Shown here piece after piece: positions 22,368 through 31,815 of a stretch of DNA of 64,000 nucleotides (position 1 is its first letter; each line of letters starts with the position of its first letter). The translations under genes and the position numbers were made by a program. The DNA is taken from assembly GCA_945874535.1 (NCBI GenBank), contig CAMCGZ010000001.1, forward strand, positions 174,281 to 238,280, written 5' to 3'. Source of the stretch: Bdellovibrio sp. ZAP7 (GTDB lineage: Bacteria > Bdellovibrionota > UBA1018 > CAIMNF01). The notes beneath the pieces were generated by a model. It was not told where the DNA came from. It ran no database searches and saw only the letters and a list, made by a program, of their open reading frames with translations.

Positions 22368-23812
22368 CAGCTACTCATCGATTTGATGAACTCTTCGTTG
22401 GATTTCGTATGGGAGACCTTGTCGAGCAAGAACTCCATGGCATCCACGGTGTTCATGGGGTGCAAGACCTTGCGAAGAATCCAGATCCGGTTGATCACTT
22501 CCTTGGGAAGCAGGAGGTCTTCTTTCCGCGTTGCTGACTTATTGATGTCAAGGCACGGGAAAATCCGCTTTTCCATGAGCTTCCGGTCGAGAACGATCTC
22601 GGAATTTCCGGTTCCTTTGAACTCCTCGAAAATCACCTCATCCATCCGCGAGCCAGTATCGACCAGTGCGGTAGCAATGATGGTCAAAGAGCCGCCTTCC
22701 TCGATGTTTCGGGCCGCACCGAAGAAACGCTTCGGCTTGTGGAGGGCGTTCGAGTCGACACCGCCCGACAGGATTTTTCCGGACGGCGGGACCACCGCGT
22801 TGTAGGCGCGAGCCAAGCGGGTGATGGAGTCGAGCAAGATCACCACATCGTATTTGTTTTCGACCAGGCGCTTGGCTTTCTCGATCACCATCTCCGCGAC
22901 CTGCACGTGCCGGGACGCTTGCTCGTCGAAGGTGGACGAGATCACCTCGCCTTTGACCGATCGTTGCATGTCGGTCACTTCTTCGGGGCGTTCATCAATC
23001 AGGAGGACAATCAGTTTCACCTCGGGATGATTCGATGTGATCGCATTCGCAATATCCTGCATGAGAACCGTTTTGCCGGCACGGGGTGGTGCTACAATCA
23101 GGCAACGTTGCCCCTTTCCGAGTGGAACCATCAGGTCGATGATTCGAGTACTGTGATTGTTGGGCTGATACTCAAGGTGCAGGCGTTGCTTCGGATAAAG
23201 AGGCGTGAGGTTGTCGAACAGAACGCGCTCGGTATTCAGTTCGGAAGCCTGGAAGTTCACCTGCTCGACCTTCAGGAGTGCGAAGTAGCGTTCGCCCTCT
23301 TTCGGAGAGCGGACCGAACCGCTCACGGTATCGCCCGTACGAAGTCCGAATCGACGGATCTGGGATGGAGAGACATACACATCGTCTGGACCGGGAAGGT
23401 AGTTGTACTCGGGAGCCCGCAAGAACCCGAATCCGTCGGGCAGGCACTCGAGCACCCCGTCGGCATAGATGTGCTCATTCCGCTCGGCCATTTTCTGGAG
23501 AATGACGAAGATGAGGTCCTGCTTCCGGAGGCTGCCGGCATTCTCGATGCCCACACTGTGGGCGAGGTCGACCAGTTCATGGGCCTTCTTGTTCTTGAGC
23601 TCCTTCAGGTGCATCGGCTTTTGGCTGGTATCGATTTCGGAGGATTCCTCCTGGTCGATACTCGGGCTGACGGGGGCGACCTCGACAGGATCGGGCTGGA
23701 CGTCTGCCATTTCAGCGACATCGGCCGGAACTTCTGCGGGTCGCTTTCCTGCGATGATGCGCTTGTTCCCGGGTTTGTTGGCGGGCTTGTTCGGCGGGAT
23801 TGAATTGCTCAT
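22367..23812 (-). CDS. rho: Transcription termination factor Rho
   Basis: Hexameric RNA-dependent ATPase that terminates transcription. The 481 residues comprise a 70-residue acidic/proline N-terminal extension, the Rho_N helix bundle ([15 protein letters not shown]), the cold-shock RNA-binding domain ([18 protein letters not shown]) and an F1-like ATPase domain with Walker [16 protein letters not shown], Walker [17 protein letters not shown] and the Q-loop. The N-terminal extension is longer than E. coli Rho (419 aa) and is common in high-GC and delta-group bacteria. AAGGAG lies seven bases before the ATG. It heads a five-gene minus-strand operon. Confidence 0.97.
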   Translation of the reverse strand: MSNSIPPNKPANKPGNKRIIAGKRPAEVPADVAEMADVQPDPVEVAPVSPSIDQEESSEIDTSQKPMHLKELKNKKAHELVDLAHSVGIENAGSLRKQDLIFVILQKMAERNEHIYADGVLECLPDGFGFLRAPEYNYLPGPDDVYVSPSQIRRFGLRTGDTVSGSVRSPKEGERYFALLKVEQVNFQASELNTERVLFDNLTPLYPKQRLHLEYQPNNHSTRIIDLMVPLGKGQRCLIVAPPRAGKTVLMQDIANAITSNHPEVKLIVLLIDERPEEVTDMQRSVKGEVISSTFDEQASRHVQVAEMVIEKAKRLVENKYDVVILLDSITRLARAYNAVVPPSGKILSGGVDSNALHKPKRFFGAARNIEEGGSLTIIATALVDTGSRMDEVIFEEFKGTGNSEIVLDRKLMEKRIFPCLDINKSATRKEDLLLPKEVINRIWILRKVLHPMNTVDAMEFLLDKVSHTKSNEEFIKSMSS

Positions 23813-23964
23813 GACGCATCTCCTTTTTGGAACTTAAAAATGGGTGGCTGGAATGAGGTGGGAAGTGGGATGTCAAAAAATTGAAAGGGACCTAACGGAT
23901 GATTGAGGAATAACAAAGCTTTTTGATCCCGTCCAGTCCGAATTGGATGCTACTCTTGAGGTCG

Positions 23965-25029
23965 ATGAATCGTTTCAAGTGGCTTTGGATCCTCATGATT
24001 CCTCTTGTTTTCGTGGCGGCTTATTTTTACTTGAACCGCTTCTGGGAGACTCCCTTCAAGCCCGGAGCCAAAGACCAGAAAGTGGTTTTTGATCTGACCC
24101 GGGGAATGAGTCCTCAGGCCATATCGGACGCGCTCGAAAGAAGCGGACTGATCGAACAATCCTTTCTGTTTCTCTGGGCGGGTAAGTGGCATCGGGCTTG
24201 GGGCGGGATCAAGTCAGCCGAATACGAACTGAGTCCGGCACTCTCACCCCGGCAATTGTTCAAGGTTCTTCAGAGCGGCATTGGCATCCAAAAGGCTCTC
24301 TTGATCCGCGAAGGAGACAACATCTTCCAGGTGGCGGATGCTTTTGCCGCCGCCGGACTCGCAAAGAGGCGAATCATTCTCGAAAGATTGCGCTCATCGG
24401 AGTTCATTGCCGATCTGGGACTTTCGGGCGAGGCCGGTTCGAGCCTGGAGGGCTACCTGCTTCCCAATACGTATTTTTTTGATAAGCGCGAAACTCCCGA
24501 GCATCTGATTCGGAGGATGGTCGAGGCCTTCAAGAAAAACTGGACTCCTGAGTTCGAAGCCCGCGCCAAGTCGCTCGGGTTATCCCGTCGCGATGTGGTG
24601 ATCCTGGCTTCGGTGGTGGAGAAAGAAACGGGAGCCGGGTTCGAACGGCCGATGATCGCTTCGGTATTTCACAACCGTTTGAAAAAAAAGATGCGTCTCC
24701 AGAGCGACCCCACAACCATTTACGGAATCTGGGAGGGCTATTCGGGAAATCTGCGTCGCTCGGACTTGCTGCAAAAAACCCCTTACAACACCTACGCCAT
24801 TCCGGCGCTGCCGGCGGGACCGATCTCGAATCCCAATCCGGAATCCATCCGGGCGGTGCTCCACCCGGCCGAGACCGAGTATCTGTACTTTGTTTCAAAG
24901 AATGACGGAACTCACATCTTCTCGAAGACCTATGGCGAGCACGCAGCGCACGTCCGCGAAACACAGCTCGACCCGAAGGCGCGCGATGGGAAGAGCTGGA
25001 GGGATCTCGGAAAGTCCGGCGGCCACTGA
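23965..25029 (+). CDS. mltG: Endolytic murein transglycosylase MltG
   Basis: Inner-membrane lytic transglycosylase (YceG-like) that cleaves nascent glycan strands. From ATG 23965 it has 354 residues: a transmembrane helix (WLWILMIPLVFVAAYFYL), a LysM-like/YceG domain and the catalytic glutamate in LASVVEKETGA, followed by SVFHNRLKKKMRLQSDPTTIYG and PYNTYAIPALPAGPISNPN, all standard. An upstream TTG at 23923 and ATG at 23947 are in frame; 23965 is favoured because GAGG and the membrane helix lie close to it. Divergent from rho; it meets the photolyase gene tail to tail. Confidence 0.93.
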   Translation: MNRFKWLWILMIPLVFVAAYFYLNRFWETPFKPGAKDQKVVFDLTRGMSPQAISDALERSGLIEQSFLFLWAGKWHRAWGGIKSAEYELSPALSPRQLFKVLQSGIGIQKALLIREGDNIFQVADAFAAAGLAKRRIILERLRSSEFIADLGLSGEAGSSLEGYLLPNTYFFDKRETPEHLIRRMVEAFKKNWTPEFEARAKSLGLSRRDVVILASVVEKETGAGFERPMIASVFHNRLKKKMRLQSDPTTIYGIWEGYSGNLRRSDLLQKTPYNTYAIPALPAGPISNPNPESIRAVLHPAETEYLYFVSKNDGTHIFSKTYGEHAAHVRETQLDPKARDGKSWRDLGKSGGH

Positions 25030-25038
25030 TTCTCAGTG
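25024..25038. repeat. Stop-codon palindrome between mltG and photolyase genes
   Basis: CACTGA-TTC-TCAGTG is a perfect 6-bp inverted repeat. The TGA of mltG forms the left arm end and the TGA of the convergent gene (TCA on this strand) forms the right arm start, so the two coding regions are separated by only three bases. Confidence 0.8.
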
Positions 25039-26532
25039 CGGCAAAGAGGTCCGATCCCGAAACGCGGCGGCGGCGGCTCTCAATTTGTCCAGTTTGGCGG
25101 AGGGCATTTTCTCGAGCAGTTTCACCATCATCGAAAGGCGTGGGTTTTTCGAGAAAAACGCACGGTGACGGTCGATGAAGCTCCAGTAGAGGCCATCCCA
25201 TTCCTCGCACCAGGGGCCCTTGGTGTAGTGACTCATTTTCAAAATGTAATTGGATCCCGAAATGTAGGGTTTGGTGGCGAAGATCCCGCCATCGCTCATG
25301 AGCCCCATGCCGCACACATTCGGGCCCATGACCCACTCGTAAGAGTCCACATACATCTCCATGAACCAGCGGTAAGCTTCTTTGGGGTGGATTTCGGACA
25401 AGAGCATCAGGTTCGAGATCACCATCAGGCGTTCGATGTGGTGGTTGTATCCGAGGCGGAGCACTTTCTTGATGGCATCATCGAGTGGCGGAATCCCGGT
25501 ATCGCCCGTGTACCAGGCGGCGCCCAGCTTTCGATGGTGATTCCAGAAGTTCGAGTTTTCCTGGATTTGGCCGAATTTCTGATCGACCCCATGGACGAAT
25601 TCCCGCCAACCGATGATCTGTCGGAGAAATCCCTCCACCGAGGCGATGGGGGCACCGGTCTTTCGAGCGTGTTCCAGCGTTTGCGCGACAACGGTACGGG
25701 GGCTCAGTATCCCGAGGTTTAGCAGGGGAGATAGCAAAGAGTGATGGAGAATGTCGCGACTTCCATCGAGGGCGTCTTCATAGGGGCCGAAATCCTCGAG
25801 GCGCACCTTCAGGAAGTCATCCAGCCAAGAGCGGGCTCCCGCGTGATCGTAAGGAAGATAAAGGGATCCGATTTCTCCGGGATGGTCGGGAAAGTGCTTT
25901 TCGATCATGGCCCGGACCCGCGCCTCATGAGACGAGGGGGTCGCTTCGGGAAGTGGCGGCTCGCGGTAGTTTCTCGGAAGTTTCTTCCGGTTCTCGGTGT
26001 CGAAACTCCATTTGCCTCCGACCGGCTGCCCGTCACCATCCACCAAAACCTTGAGGCGTTTGCGCTCCTGCTCGTAGAAGCGCTTCATGAAGGGCTTCCC
26101 GTTTTTGTCGAGGTGGGACTCGAAATGTCGATCCTGAGACAGGAAGGAGGGGCAGGGCAAAACTTCGAGGGGGACGTTACGCGTCCGGCAAAAATCCTGA
26201 ATGGCTTGCATGAAGCTGCGATCCGGATTCCGGGCGACACGAATTGCGGACTTCCCCGAAAGAGCCTCCGCAACCCGATCCCAAAAGGAGCACTGAACCG
26301 ATTCCGGAAGCTCGAAATAGCGCACACTGTGGCCCTGGGCCAGCAGTTGATCCCGGAAGCTTCTCATCGAAACAAAGGTGTGGAGCAGGCGCTTCCGGTG
26401 GTAGCGGTACTGTTTTGCGATTCCCAGATCCTCGATCAGGAGCGCCTCGGTACCGGCAGAGAGCCTGAGGGGTCCATCGGCGAGCCATTCTGGAAACAGT
26501 TGATTGCCAAGAATCAGGGTCAGTGTGTTCAC
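25033..26532 (-). CDS. Photolyase/cryptochrome-related protein (FeS-BCP family), lacking usual iron-sulfur cysteines
   Basis: Flavoprotein of the prokaryotic (6-4) photolyase/cryptochrome group (COG3046-like). Seen: N-terminal Rossmann domain (LTLILGNQLFPEW), C-terminal FAD domain with QIIGWREFVHG, LGYNHHIERLMVISNLMLL, MYVDSYEWVMGPN and DGGIFATKPYISGSNYILKMS. In classic members the next segment holds clustered cysteines (YCKGC ... ACPFN) binding a 4Fe-4S cluster; here it reads YTKGPWCEEWDGLYW, so these ligands are missing and about ten residues are deleted. The FAD residues seem intact. The start is GTG 26532 with a poor ribosome binding site. 499 residues. Function: probably DNA repair or light sensing. 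Confidence 0.85.
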   Translation of the reverse strand: MNTLTLILGNQLFPEWLADGPLRLSAGTEALLIEDLGIAKQYRYHRKRLLHTFVSMRSFRDQLLAQGHSVRYFELPESVQCSFWDRVAEALSGKSAIRVARNPDRSFMQAIQDFCRTRNVPLEVLPCPSFLSQDRHFESHLDKNGKPFMKRFYEQERKRLKVLVDGDGQPVGGKWSFDTENRKKLPRNYREPPLPEATPSSHEARVRAMIEKHFPDHPGEIGSLYLPYDHAGARSWLDDFLKVRLEDFGPYEDALDGSRDILHHSLLSPLLNLGILSPRTVVAQTLEHARKTGAPIASVEGFLRQIIGWREFVHGVDQKFGQIQENSNFWNHHRKLGAAWYTGDTGIPPLDDAIKKVLRLGYNHHIERLMVISNLMLLSEIHPKEAYRWFMEMYVDSYEWVMGPNVCGMGLMSDGGIFATKPYISGSNYILKMSHYTKGPWCEEWDGLYWSFIDRHRAFFSKNPRLSMMVKLLEKMPSAKLDKLRAAAAAFRDRTSLPH

Positions 26533-26596
26533 GCCCGCTTAAACTATCATGGGCCCTTGAGTTTTGAAACGGCGCAGGCTTAAACTTTCCGGAATC

Positions 26597-28810
26597 ATGA
26601 AATGGTTCACCTTTCTGCCCCTTTTGGTACTTTGCTCGCCGGCATTTGCCGGAACCCGTTTGCTCATCAAGACCGCTAAGCCGGTTCCGGGAGCTCGGAT
26701 GCTTTCCGGGGCGAATCCATGGCAGGCGCTGGAGTTGGAAACCGAGGCTGAGAAATTCGGCCTCATTGCAGAGTTGCTCCGCGATCCGGAGGTCGAGTGG
26801 GTGGAGGAAGACCGTCAGGTCCGGGTCGATCCGGTCCTGCCGAATGACGCACAAGTTTCAAAACAATGGGCACTCGCACGCCTGGGTGTGTTCGAGGCGT
26901 GGAAGTCGGTGCCAGCGAATGCGCCGGATATCCTCGTTGCGGTGATCGATACGGGAGTCGACTCGTCCCATCCGGATCTTCGAGAGGTGATGTTCACTCA
27001 TCCCGGAGAGATTCCGGGCAATGGCCGGGACGATGACGGAAACGGATTTGTGGATGACGTGAGAGGTTGGAACTTTGAAGCCGACGATGCGGACTCGTCG
27101 GATGACTTCCATCACGGAACCCATGTGGCCGGCATCATCGGAGCTAAGAGCGACAACCGGATCGGCATCAGCGGGGTTGCACCGCGAGTCCGGATCCTTC
27201 CCGTGCGTTGGATGAAAAAAGGTCTGGGCTGGGGCGAAGATGCGATCGAATCGATTCATTACGCCGTAAAAATGGGCGCGCGCGTGATCAATGCGAGCTG
27301 GGGCGGAATCGGTTATTCGAAGGCACTCGAAGAGGCCATTCGCGAGGCCGAAAAAAAGGGAGTCCTGTTCGTCTCCTCTGCAGGAAACGGCAAATCCGAT
27401 AACGATGTGAAGCCCCATCATCCCGCGAACCTCGTCCTCTCGAACACCCTTTCGGTGGCCTCCGTGGATGAGAACGATCAACTGGAGAAATACTCGAACT
27501 ACGGAAAAACGAAAGTCGACTTCGGAGCTCCCGGAAAAGAAATCCTGAGCACCATGATGTCTGGCATCTATGGAAATCTATCAGGGACTTCGATGGCAGC
27601 GGCGATGGTGAGCGGAAGTGCCGCATTGATCCTCTCTGCGCGCCCCGAATTGAGCGCGCAAGACCTGAAGCGCATTTTCTCTGAGACCGTGACCCCGTCG
27701 GTGAGCTTGCAGGGAAAAACCCGGACCGGGGGGCGGATCGACACCCTTCGGGCCATGCGTGCGGCCTTTGGCCGTACACGGCTAGAGAAGCAGGTCGACG
27801 CGAATGACACCGATATTTCGGGTGAATCGCTCATTTCTGAAGCCTGGGTCTCCGGAGAAGTGATCCGGCCGGATCGGGTCGAAGAAGGAGCCGGTGTGAG
27901 TGGCCTTTCCTTGAAAATCGTCCGGAAGGTGAAGGGCCTCGATGTTCCAGTGGAAGGCGTGACCTTCCGGGCCCAGACGGTCTCGAGCGGGGCGTCGGTG
28001 GTGCTTCGGTCTGGGGTAGACGGAGCTATCCGGGCTCCCGGGTGTGATCGCGAATCCTTTACGGCGACCGCTTACTTGGAAAGCCCGCGGTTCAGAATTG
28101 TGGCAGGAGCCTCGCCCTACGAGCTCGTTCTCAAGATCCGATGTGGTGTTGAGCAAAAGCTGGTATTTGAAGAGGCCACTCCCGCCGGCCAGGCAATCGG
28201 GATCTGGCAAACCGCAGCGACGGGCGAGCGGAAACTGGCTGAATCGGTGGGGCTCCAGTTCTGGAAGCGAACCATCGATTTTGAGTGGCCTGCCAAAGGG
28301 GACTATTACAGCATGGACCGGGTCCGGATCACGCGTGGTGACCACTGGGACGTGGTGGGCCACGAGATGGGCCACGCCATCTACGATCAGGCCGGGATCG
28401 GTGTATTCGGTGGGGGCCAGCATTACATCGACCAGTGTTACACCGAAGCCATGGCGATCTCTGAGGGCTGGGCTTCCTTCTATTCCGCGTGGGTAGCACT
28501 TTCTCTTTCCGATCCCGATGCCCGATTCGAATTCATGGTTCCCCGTCGGGCGCCCATCCGGATCGAGAACATCCCGGCCGATGTTTGTAGCAAGCAAACC
28601 AACGAGTGGCGGGCGTCCGGGTTTTTTTGGGATCTGGTCGACCTGCATGAAGACGGAGAGGGGGAGGCGGCGCCATTTGCAAGACTCTGGGCAGACACCC
28701 TGGGTGCGCGCGCGTCAAGTGTTGGAAAAGTAAAGGCTCGGCTGCTGCAAAAGGGTTGGAGTCCGGAACGCCTCGAGACCATTTGGAAATTGAATTTCCC
28801 GGGTGAGTGA
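26597..28810 (+). CDS. Secreted subtilisin-like protease with C-terminal HExxH metalloprotease-like domain
   Basis: Signal peptide (MKWFTFLPLLVLCSPAFA), a short inhibitor-I9-like propeptide, then a subtilase (S8) domain with the catalytic aspartate in VAVIDTGVDSSHPDL, histidine in HHGTHVAGIIGA and serine in LSGTSMAAAMVSG. After a linker of roughly 200 residues containing an Ig-like segment, a second protease-like domain carries VVGHEMGHAIYDQAG (HExxH zinc motif) and, about 60 residues on, EAMAISEGWASFYSAW, which could supply the third ligand as in gluzincins. Two peptidase active sites in one polypeptide are rare. The start at 26597 gives 737 residues; an upstream TTG at 26564 adds a basic extension. 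Probably digestive, acting outside the cell. Confidence 0.85.
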   Translation: MKWFTFLPLLVLCSPAFAGTRLLIKTAKPVPGARMLSGANPWQALELETEAEKFGLIAELLRDPEVEWVEEDRQVRVDPVLPNDAQVSKQWALARLGVFEAWKSVPANAPDILVAVIDTGVDSSHPDLREVMFTHPGEIPGNGRDDDGNGFVDDVRGWNFEADDADSSDDFHHGTHVAGIIGAKSDNRIGISGVAPRVRILPVRWMKKGLGWGEDAIESIHYAVKMGARVINASWGGIGYSKALEEAIREAEKKGVLFVSSAGNGKSDNDVKPHHPANLVLSNTLSVASVDENDQLEKYSNYGKTKVDFGAPGKEILSTMMSGIYGNLSGTSMAAAMVSGSAALILSARPELSAQDLKRIFSETVTPSVSLQGKTRTGGRIDTLRAMRAAFGRTRLEKQVDANDTDISGESLISEAWVSGEVIRPDRVEEGAGVSGLSLKIVRKVKGLDVPVEGVTFRAQTVSSGASVVLRSGVDGAIRAPGCDRESFTATAYLESPRFRIVAGASPYELVLKIRCGVEQKLVFEEATPAGQAIGIWQTAATGERKLAESVGLQFWKRTIDFEWPAKGDYYSMDRVRITRGDHWDVVGHEMGHAIYDQAGIGVFGGGQHYIDQCYTEAMAISEGWASFYSAWVALSLSDPDARFEFMVPRRAPIRIENIPADVCSKQTNEWRASGFFWDLVDLHEDGEGEAAPFARLWADTLGARASSVGKVKARLLQKGWSPERLETIWKLNFPGE

Positions 28811-28827
28811 GCTAGCGTTCAAGGTTT

Positions 28828-30582
28828 GTGAGTTCTTATCTCGTCCTTGCGCGCAAGTACCGCCCCAAGCAGTTTTCCGACATTGTCGGTCAGCAGTCGG
28901 TCGTGCGCACCCTGGTCAATGCGATTCAGCTGAAACGAACCCACCAGGCCTATGTTTTTTCGGGCTCTAGGGGTATCGGCAAGACCTCCATCGCCCGGAT
29001 TTTCTCGAAGGCGCTCCGTTGTCCGAACGTGATCGAGCGGGAAGGGTTATTGGTTTCGTGTGATTCCTGCTCGGATTGCCAGGAGATCGCTTCCGGCACG
29101 AGCGTGAATGTCCTCGAGATCGACGGTGCTTCGAATAACGGGGTAGAAAACGTTCGCGAAATCCGCGAGAGCGCGAAGTTCCTTCCTTCGAGCGGCCAAT
29201 ACAAGATTTATATCATCGATGAAGTTCACATGCTTTCGAACCAGGCCTTCAATGCGCTGCTGAAGACACTCGAAGAGCCGCCCGAACACGTGGTATTCAT
29301 CTTCGCCACCACGGAGTCCCACAAGATTCCCGAGACCATCCTGGGGCGTTGCCAGCGATTTGATTTCAAGCGCGTGACGGTCGCTCAGATTGTCGAGCGG
29401 GTGACCCAAGTTTTGAATTCCGAAAAAATCGAATTCGATCCGGCGGCGCTCAATCTCATCGCACGCGCCGCAGAGGGGTCCATGCGGGACGCTCTTTCGA
29501 TTCTCGATCAGGTGATTTCATTCTCCGGAATGCGAGTCAGCGCCACAGCGGTGAGGGACAGCATCGGCCTGATCGGAACCGAATTGGTTCTGTCTTTGTT
29601 GACTGCGGTGCTCGAACGGAATGCGGTGCCGGCTCTTTCTACGCTTCAGACGGCCTTCAATCAGGGGGTCGACTTGCGGGCGCTTTTGAAGGCTTTGATT
29701 GAAATGACTCACGCGTTGCTCTTGCTCAAAGCCGGAGTGACCGAGCCGGAAACACCTTTCAATTCGGACGAGATCGCCAGCCTGCGTCGCTTGCTCGACC
29801 GGCGTGAGCTGGAAGAGCTCGAACTCATTTTCCAAGTCTACCATCATGGTTTGGATCTGCTTTCGCGGGCGCCTCAGCCCAAGCTCGTCTTTGACATGCT
29901 GGTGATCAAAACCGCGCTGGCAGAGGCCCTGGTCCGGACCGGAGGGGGCGGAGAAGGAAAGTCCACCGAATCTCCGCGCCGGAATCCCGCGCCTGAATCC
30001 AAGCCTGTTCTGCAAACAGCGCCAGTGCCAACGCCCGTGGCAATCCCCTCAGCAGTTGCGGCACCCCCTCAGCCCGCGCCCCCCGCTGGACTCGGTTTTG
30101 ACTTCCGGGCCCCCCTGAGCAGCCCTCCTGTAAAGACCGAACTTCCGACTCCGGGCCGCACTTCCGGGGTGGCCGCCGGAAAGAGCTGGGAGGGCATGAT
30201 CCAGTTTGCCACCGCCGCACGTCCGGTACTCGGTATTCTGTTGGAGTCCGTCGTGGAGTGGGCCCTGCCCTCCGGTCCTGATGACAAGTTCCGACTCGGA
30301 TTCCGGTCTAAAGACCGCACCAAGGCAGATCAACTCATGCAAAAGGCGATGAAAGACCAGTTCCTTTTGTTGACGGAGAACTACCTCGGATTCAAAGCCC
30401 AGCCGGAAGTCTTCTTCTCAGAGGTCCAGTCTGAAAGTCTTGCAGAAAGGGCGGAACGCGAGCACCGTGAACAACAAGAGAGCATCATGAAGCGCATCCT
30501 CTCCCATGAGGTGGTTCAAGAGGCGAGCTCCCTGTTCGGAGCCCGCCTGACCCAGGTGGAAGTGGTGAAGAGGAACTCATGA
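28828..30582 (+). CDS. dnaX: DNA polymerase III subunit tau/gamma
   Basis: Clamp-loader ATPase. The 584-residue protein begins YLVLARKYRPKQFSDIVGQ, with Walker A SGSRGIGKTS, a four-cysteine zinc module (CP...SCDSCSDC), Walker B YIIDEVHMLS and SRC-box ILGRCQRFDFKR. A long proline/alanine-rich linker precedes the tau C-terminal domain. It starts with GTG 28828 (AGG upstream). Overlaps recR by ATGA; the ebfC/ybaB gene often found between them is absent. Confidence 0.96.
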   Translation: MSSYLVLARKYRPKQFSDIVGQQSVVRTLVNAIQLKRTHQAYVFSGSRGIGKTSIARIFSKALRCPNVIEREGLLVSCDSCSDCQEIASGTSVNVLEIDGASNNGVENVREIRESAKFLPSSGQYKIYIIDEVHMLSNQAFNALLKTLEEPPEHVVFIFATTESHKIPETILGRCQRFDFKRVTVAQIVERVTQVLNSEKIEFDPAALNLIARAAEGSMRDALSILDQVISFSGMRVSATAVRDSIGLIGTELVLSLLTAVLERNAVPALSTLQTAFNQGVDLRALLKALIEMTHALLLLKAGVTEPETPFNSDEIASLRRLLDRRELEELELIFQVYHHGLDLLSRAPQPKLVFDMLVIKTALAEALVRTGGGGEGKSTESPRRNPAPESKPVLQTAPVPTPVAIPSAVAAPPQPAPPAGLGFDFRAPLSSPPVKTELPTPGRTSGVAAGKSWEGMIQFATAARPVLGILLESVVEWALPSGPDDKFRLGFRSKDRTKADQLMQKAMKDQFLLLTENYLGFKAQPEVFFSEVQSESLAERAEREHREQQESIMKRILSHEVVQEASSLFGARLTQVEVVKRNS

Positions 30583-31172
30583 ATCCGCTGTCCAGACTGG
30601 TCTTCGAACTATCCAAGTTGCCCGGAATCGGCGAGAAAAGCGCGACGAGGCTCGCTTATTACATTCTCAATCAGGACGGAGCTTATGCTTCCGGCCTGGC
30701 CCAAGCCCTCATCGATGCGAAGACCAAACTCAGGTATTGCGCCCAGTGCTTCAACTTTTCAGAAGAAGAGAGCTGTGAAATCTGCAACGACTCCAAGCGG
30801 GACCGTGGATTGATCTGTGTGGTGGAGCGGCCAAGTGATGTCACACCGCTCGAGAAGACCGGGAGCTATCGCGGTGTTTATCATGTGTTGCACGGATTGC
30901 TTTCTCCGATGGACGGAGTGGGCCCCGAAGATCTCCGCATGAGAGAATTGTTCACCCGGCTCAAACAGGCTGAGATTGCGGAGGTGATCTTCGCGCTCAA
31001 TCCGTCGGTTGAGGGCGAGGCAACCACCCTGTATTTGTCGAGACTCCTGAAGCCGGTCGGAATCAAGGTGTCCCAGGTGGCCTATGGGATTCCTTTCGGG
31101 GGAACCATCGAATTCACCGATCGGCAGACTCTGGGCAAGGCGCTCGAGAATCGGACGGAGATGCAGAAGTGA
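30579..31172 (+). CDS. recR: Recombination protein RecR
   Basis: DNA-binding ring protein of the RecFOR gap-repair pathway. 197 residues with the helix-hairpin-helix (KLPGIGEKSATRLAYYI), a four-cysteine zinc finger (CAQCFNFSEEESCEIC) and a Toprim domain (ICVVERPSDVTPLEKTG and NPSVEGEATTLYLSRLL). Length and order are canonical. Translationally coupled to dnaX upstream (ATGA) and to the GTPase gene downstream (GTGA). Confidence 0.96.
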   Translation: MNPLSRLVFELSKLPGIGEKSATRLAYYILNQDGAYASGLAQALIDAKTKLRYCAQCFNFSEEESCEICNDSKRDRGLICVVERPSDVTPLEKTGSYRGVYHVLHGLLSPMDGVGPEDLRMRELFTRLKQAEIAEVIFALNPSVEGEATTLYLSRLLKPVGIKVSQVAYGIPFGGTIEFTDRQTLGKALENRTEMQK

Positions 31173-31765
31173 GCTTCGTCAATCCGGTCTCGAAAGAAGT
31201 GAACTGCAAGATCGTTTATGTCGGGACGGGGCTTTCCGGAAAAACGACGAACCTGCAGTACATTTACGAGAACACCCAAACAGACCGGGCGGGAAAGCTC
31301 GTGAGCCTCAGCACCGAGAACGAGCGGACGCTCTTTTTTGATTTTCTTCCTCTCAGTGTCGGAGAAGTCCGGGGTTACAAGACCCGGTTCCATCTTTATA
31401 CGATTCCAGGCCAGACTTTTTACGAGGTCTCGAGAGACTTTATTTTGAAAGGAGTCGATGGCGTGGTCTATGTGATCGACTCGGATCCCGGCCGATTGGA
31501 CGCCAATCTTGAGGCCTGGGAGCAATTCCAGCAGGCGCTCGCGCGTCAGGGTTACGATCTTTCGCGCATTCCTTTGGTGTTCCAATACAACAAGCGCGAC
31601 TTGCCCGACGCGTTAAGTCTTGAGGATCTGGAACTCACATTCAATCCGTCTCAAAAACCGCATTTTGAAGCCGTGGCCAATCGCGGCCAGGGCGTGATGG
31701 AGACATTAGAAAACATTAGCCAAATGGTCATGGATGCATTAAGAGGTTTGAGGGCAAATTCCTGA
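31169..31765 (+). CDS. mglA: Ras-like GTPase MglA
   Basis: Small cytoplasmic GTPase that sets cell polarity in Myxococcus (gliding) and prey invasion in Bdellovibrio. P-loop VGTGLSGKTTNLQYIY, switch region with the MglA-type LSTENERTLFFDFLPL, TIPGQTFYEVSRDFIL (equivalent of DxxGQ) and the NKRD guanine motif (FQYNKRDLP). 198 residues. The start is GTG overlapping the recR stop. No mglB GAP gene is adjacent. Linked genetically to recR and dnaX, an arrangement I associate with Bdellovibrio, from memory. Confidence 0.92.
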   Translation: MSFVNPVSKEVNCKIVYVGTGLSGKTTNLQYIYENTQTDRAGKLVSLSTENERTLFFDFLPLSVGEVRGYKTRFHLYTIPGQTFYEVSRDFILKGVDGVVYVIDSDPGRLDANLEAWEQFQQALARQGYDLSRIPLVFQYNKRDLPDALSLEDLELTFNPSQKPHFEAVANRGQGVMETLENISQMVMDALRGLRANS

Positions 31766-31815
31766 AACATCGATCCGCAACTTGAAACACCCGGGAATTT
31801 GAGAATGGGGAAAAA

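Noticed and set aside
22739..23803. 354-residue plus-strand frame
   Set aside because: Antisense to rho; high GC gives long chance frames.
25741..26583. 280-residue plus-strand frame
   Set aside because: Antisense to the photolyase-family gene and without recognisable features.
27782..28648. 288-residue minus-strand frame
   Set aside because: Antisense to the S8/HExxH protein.
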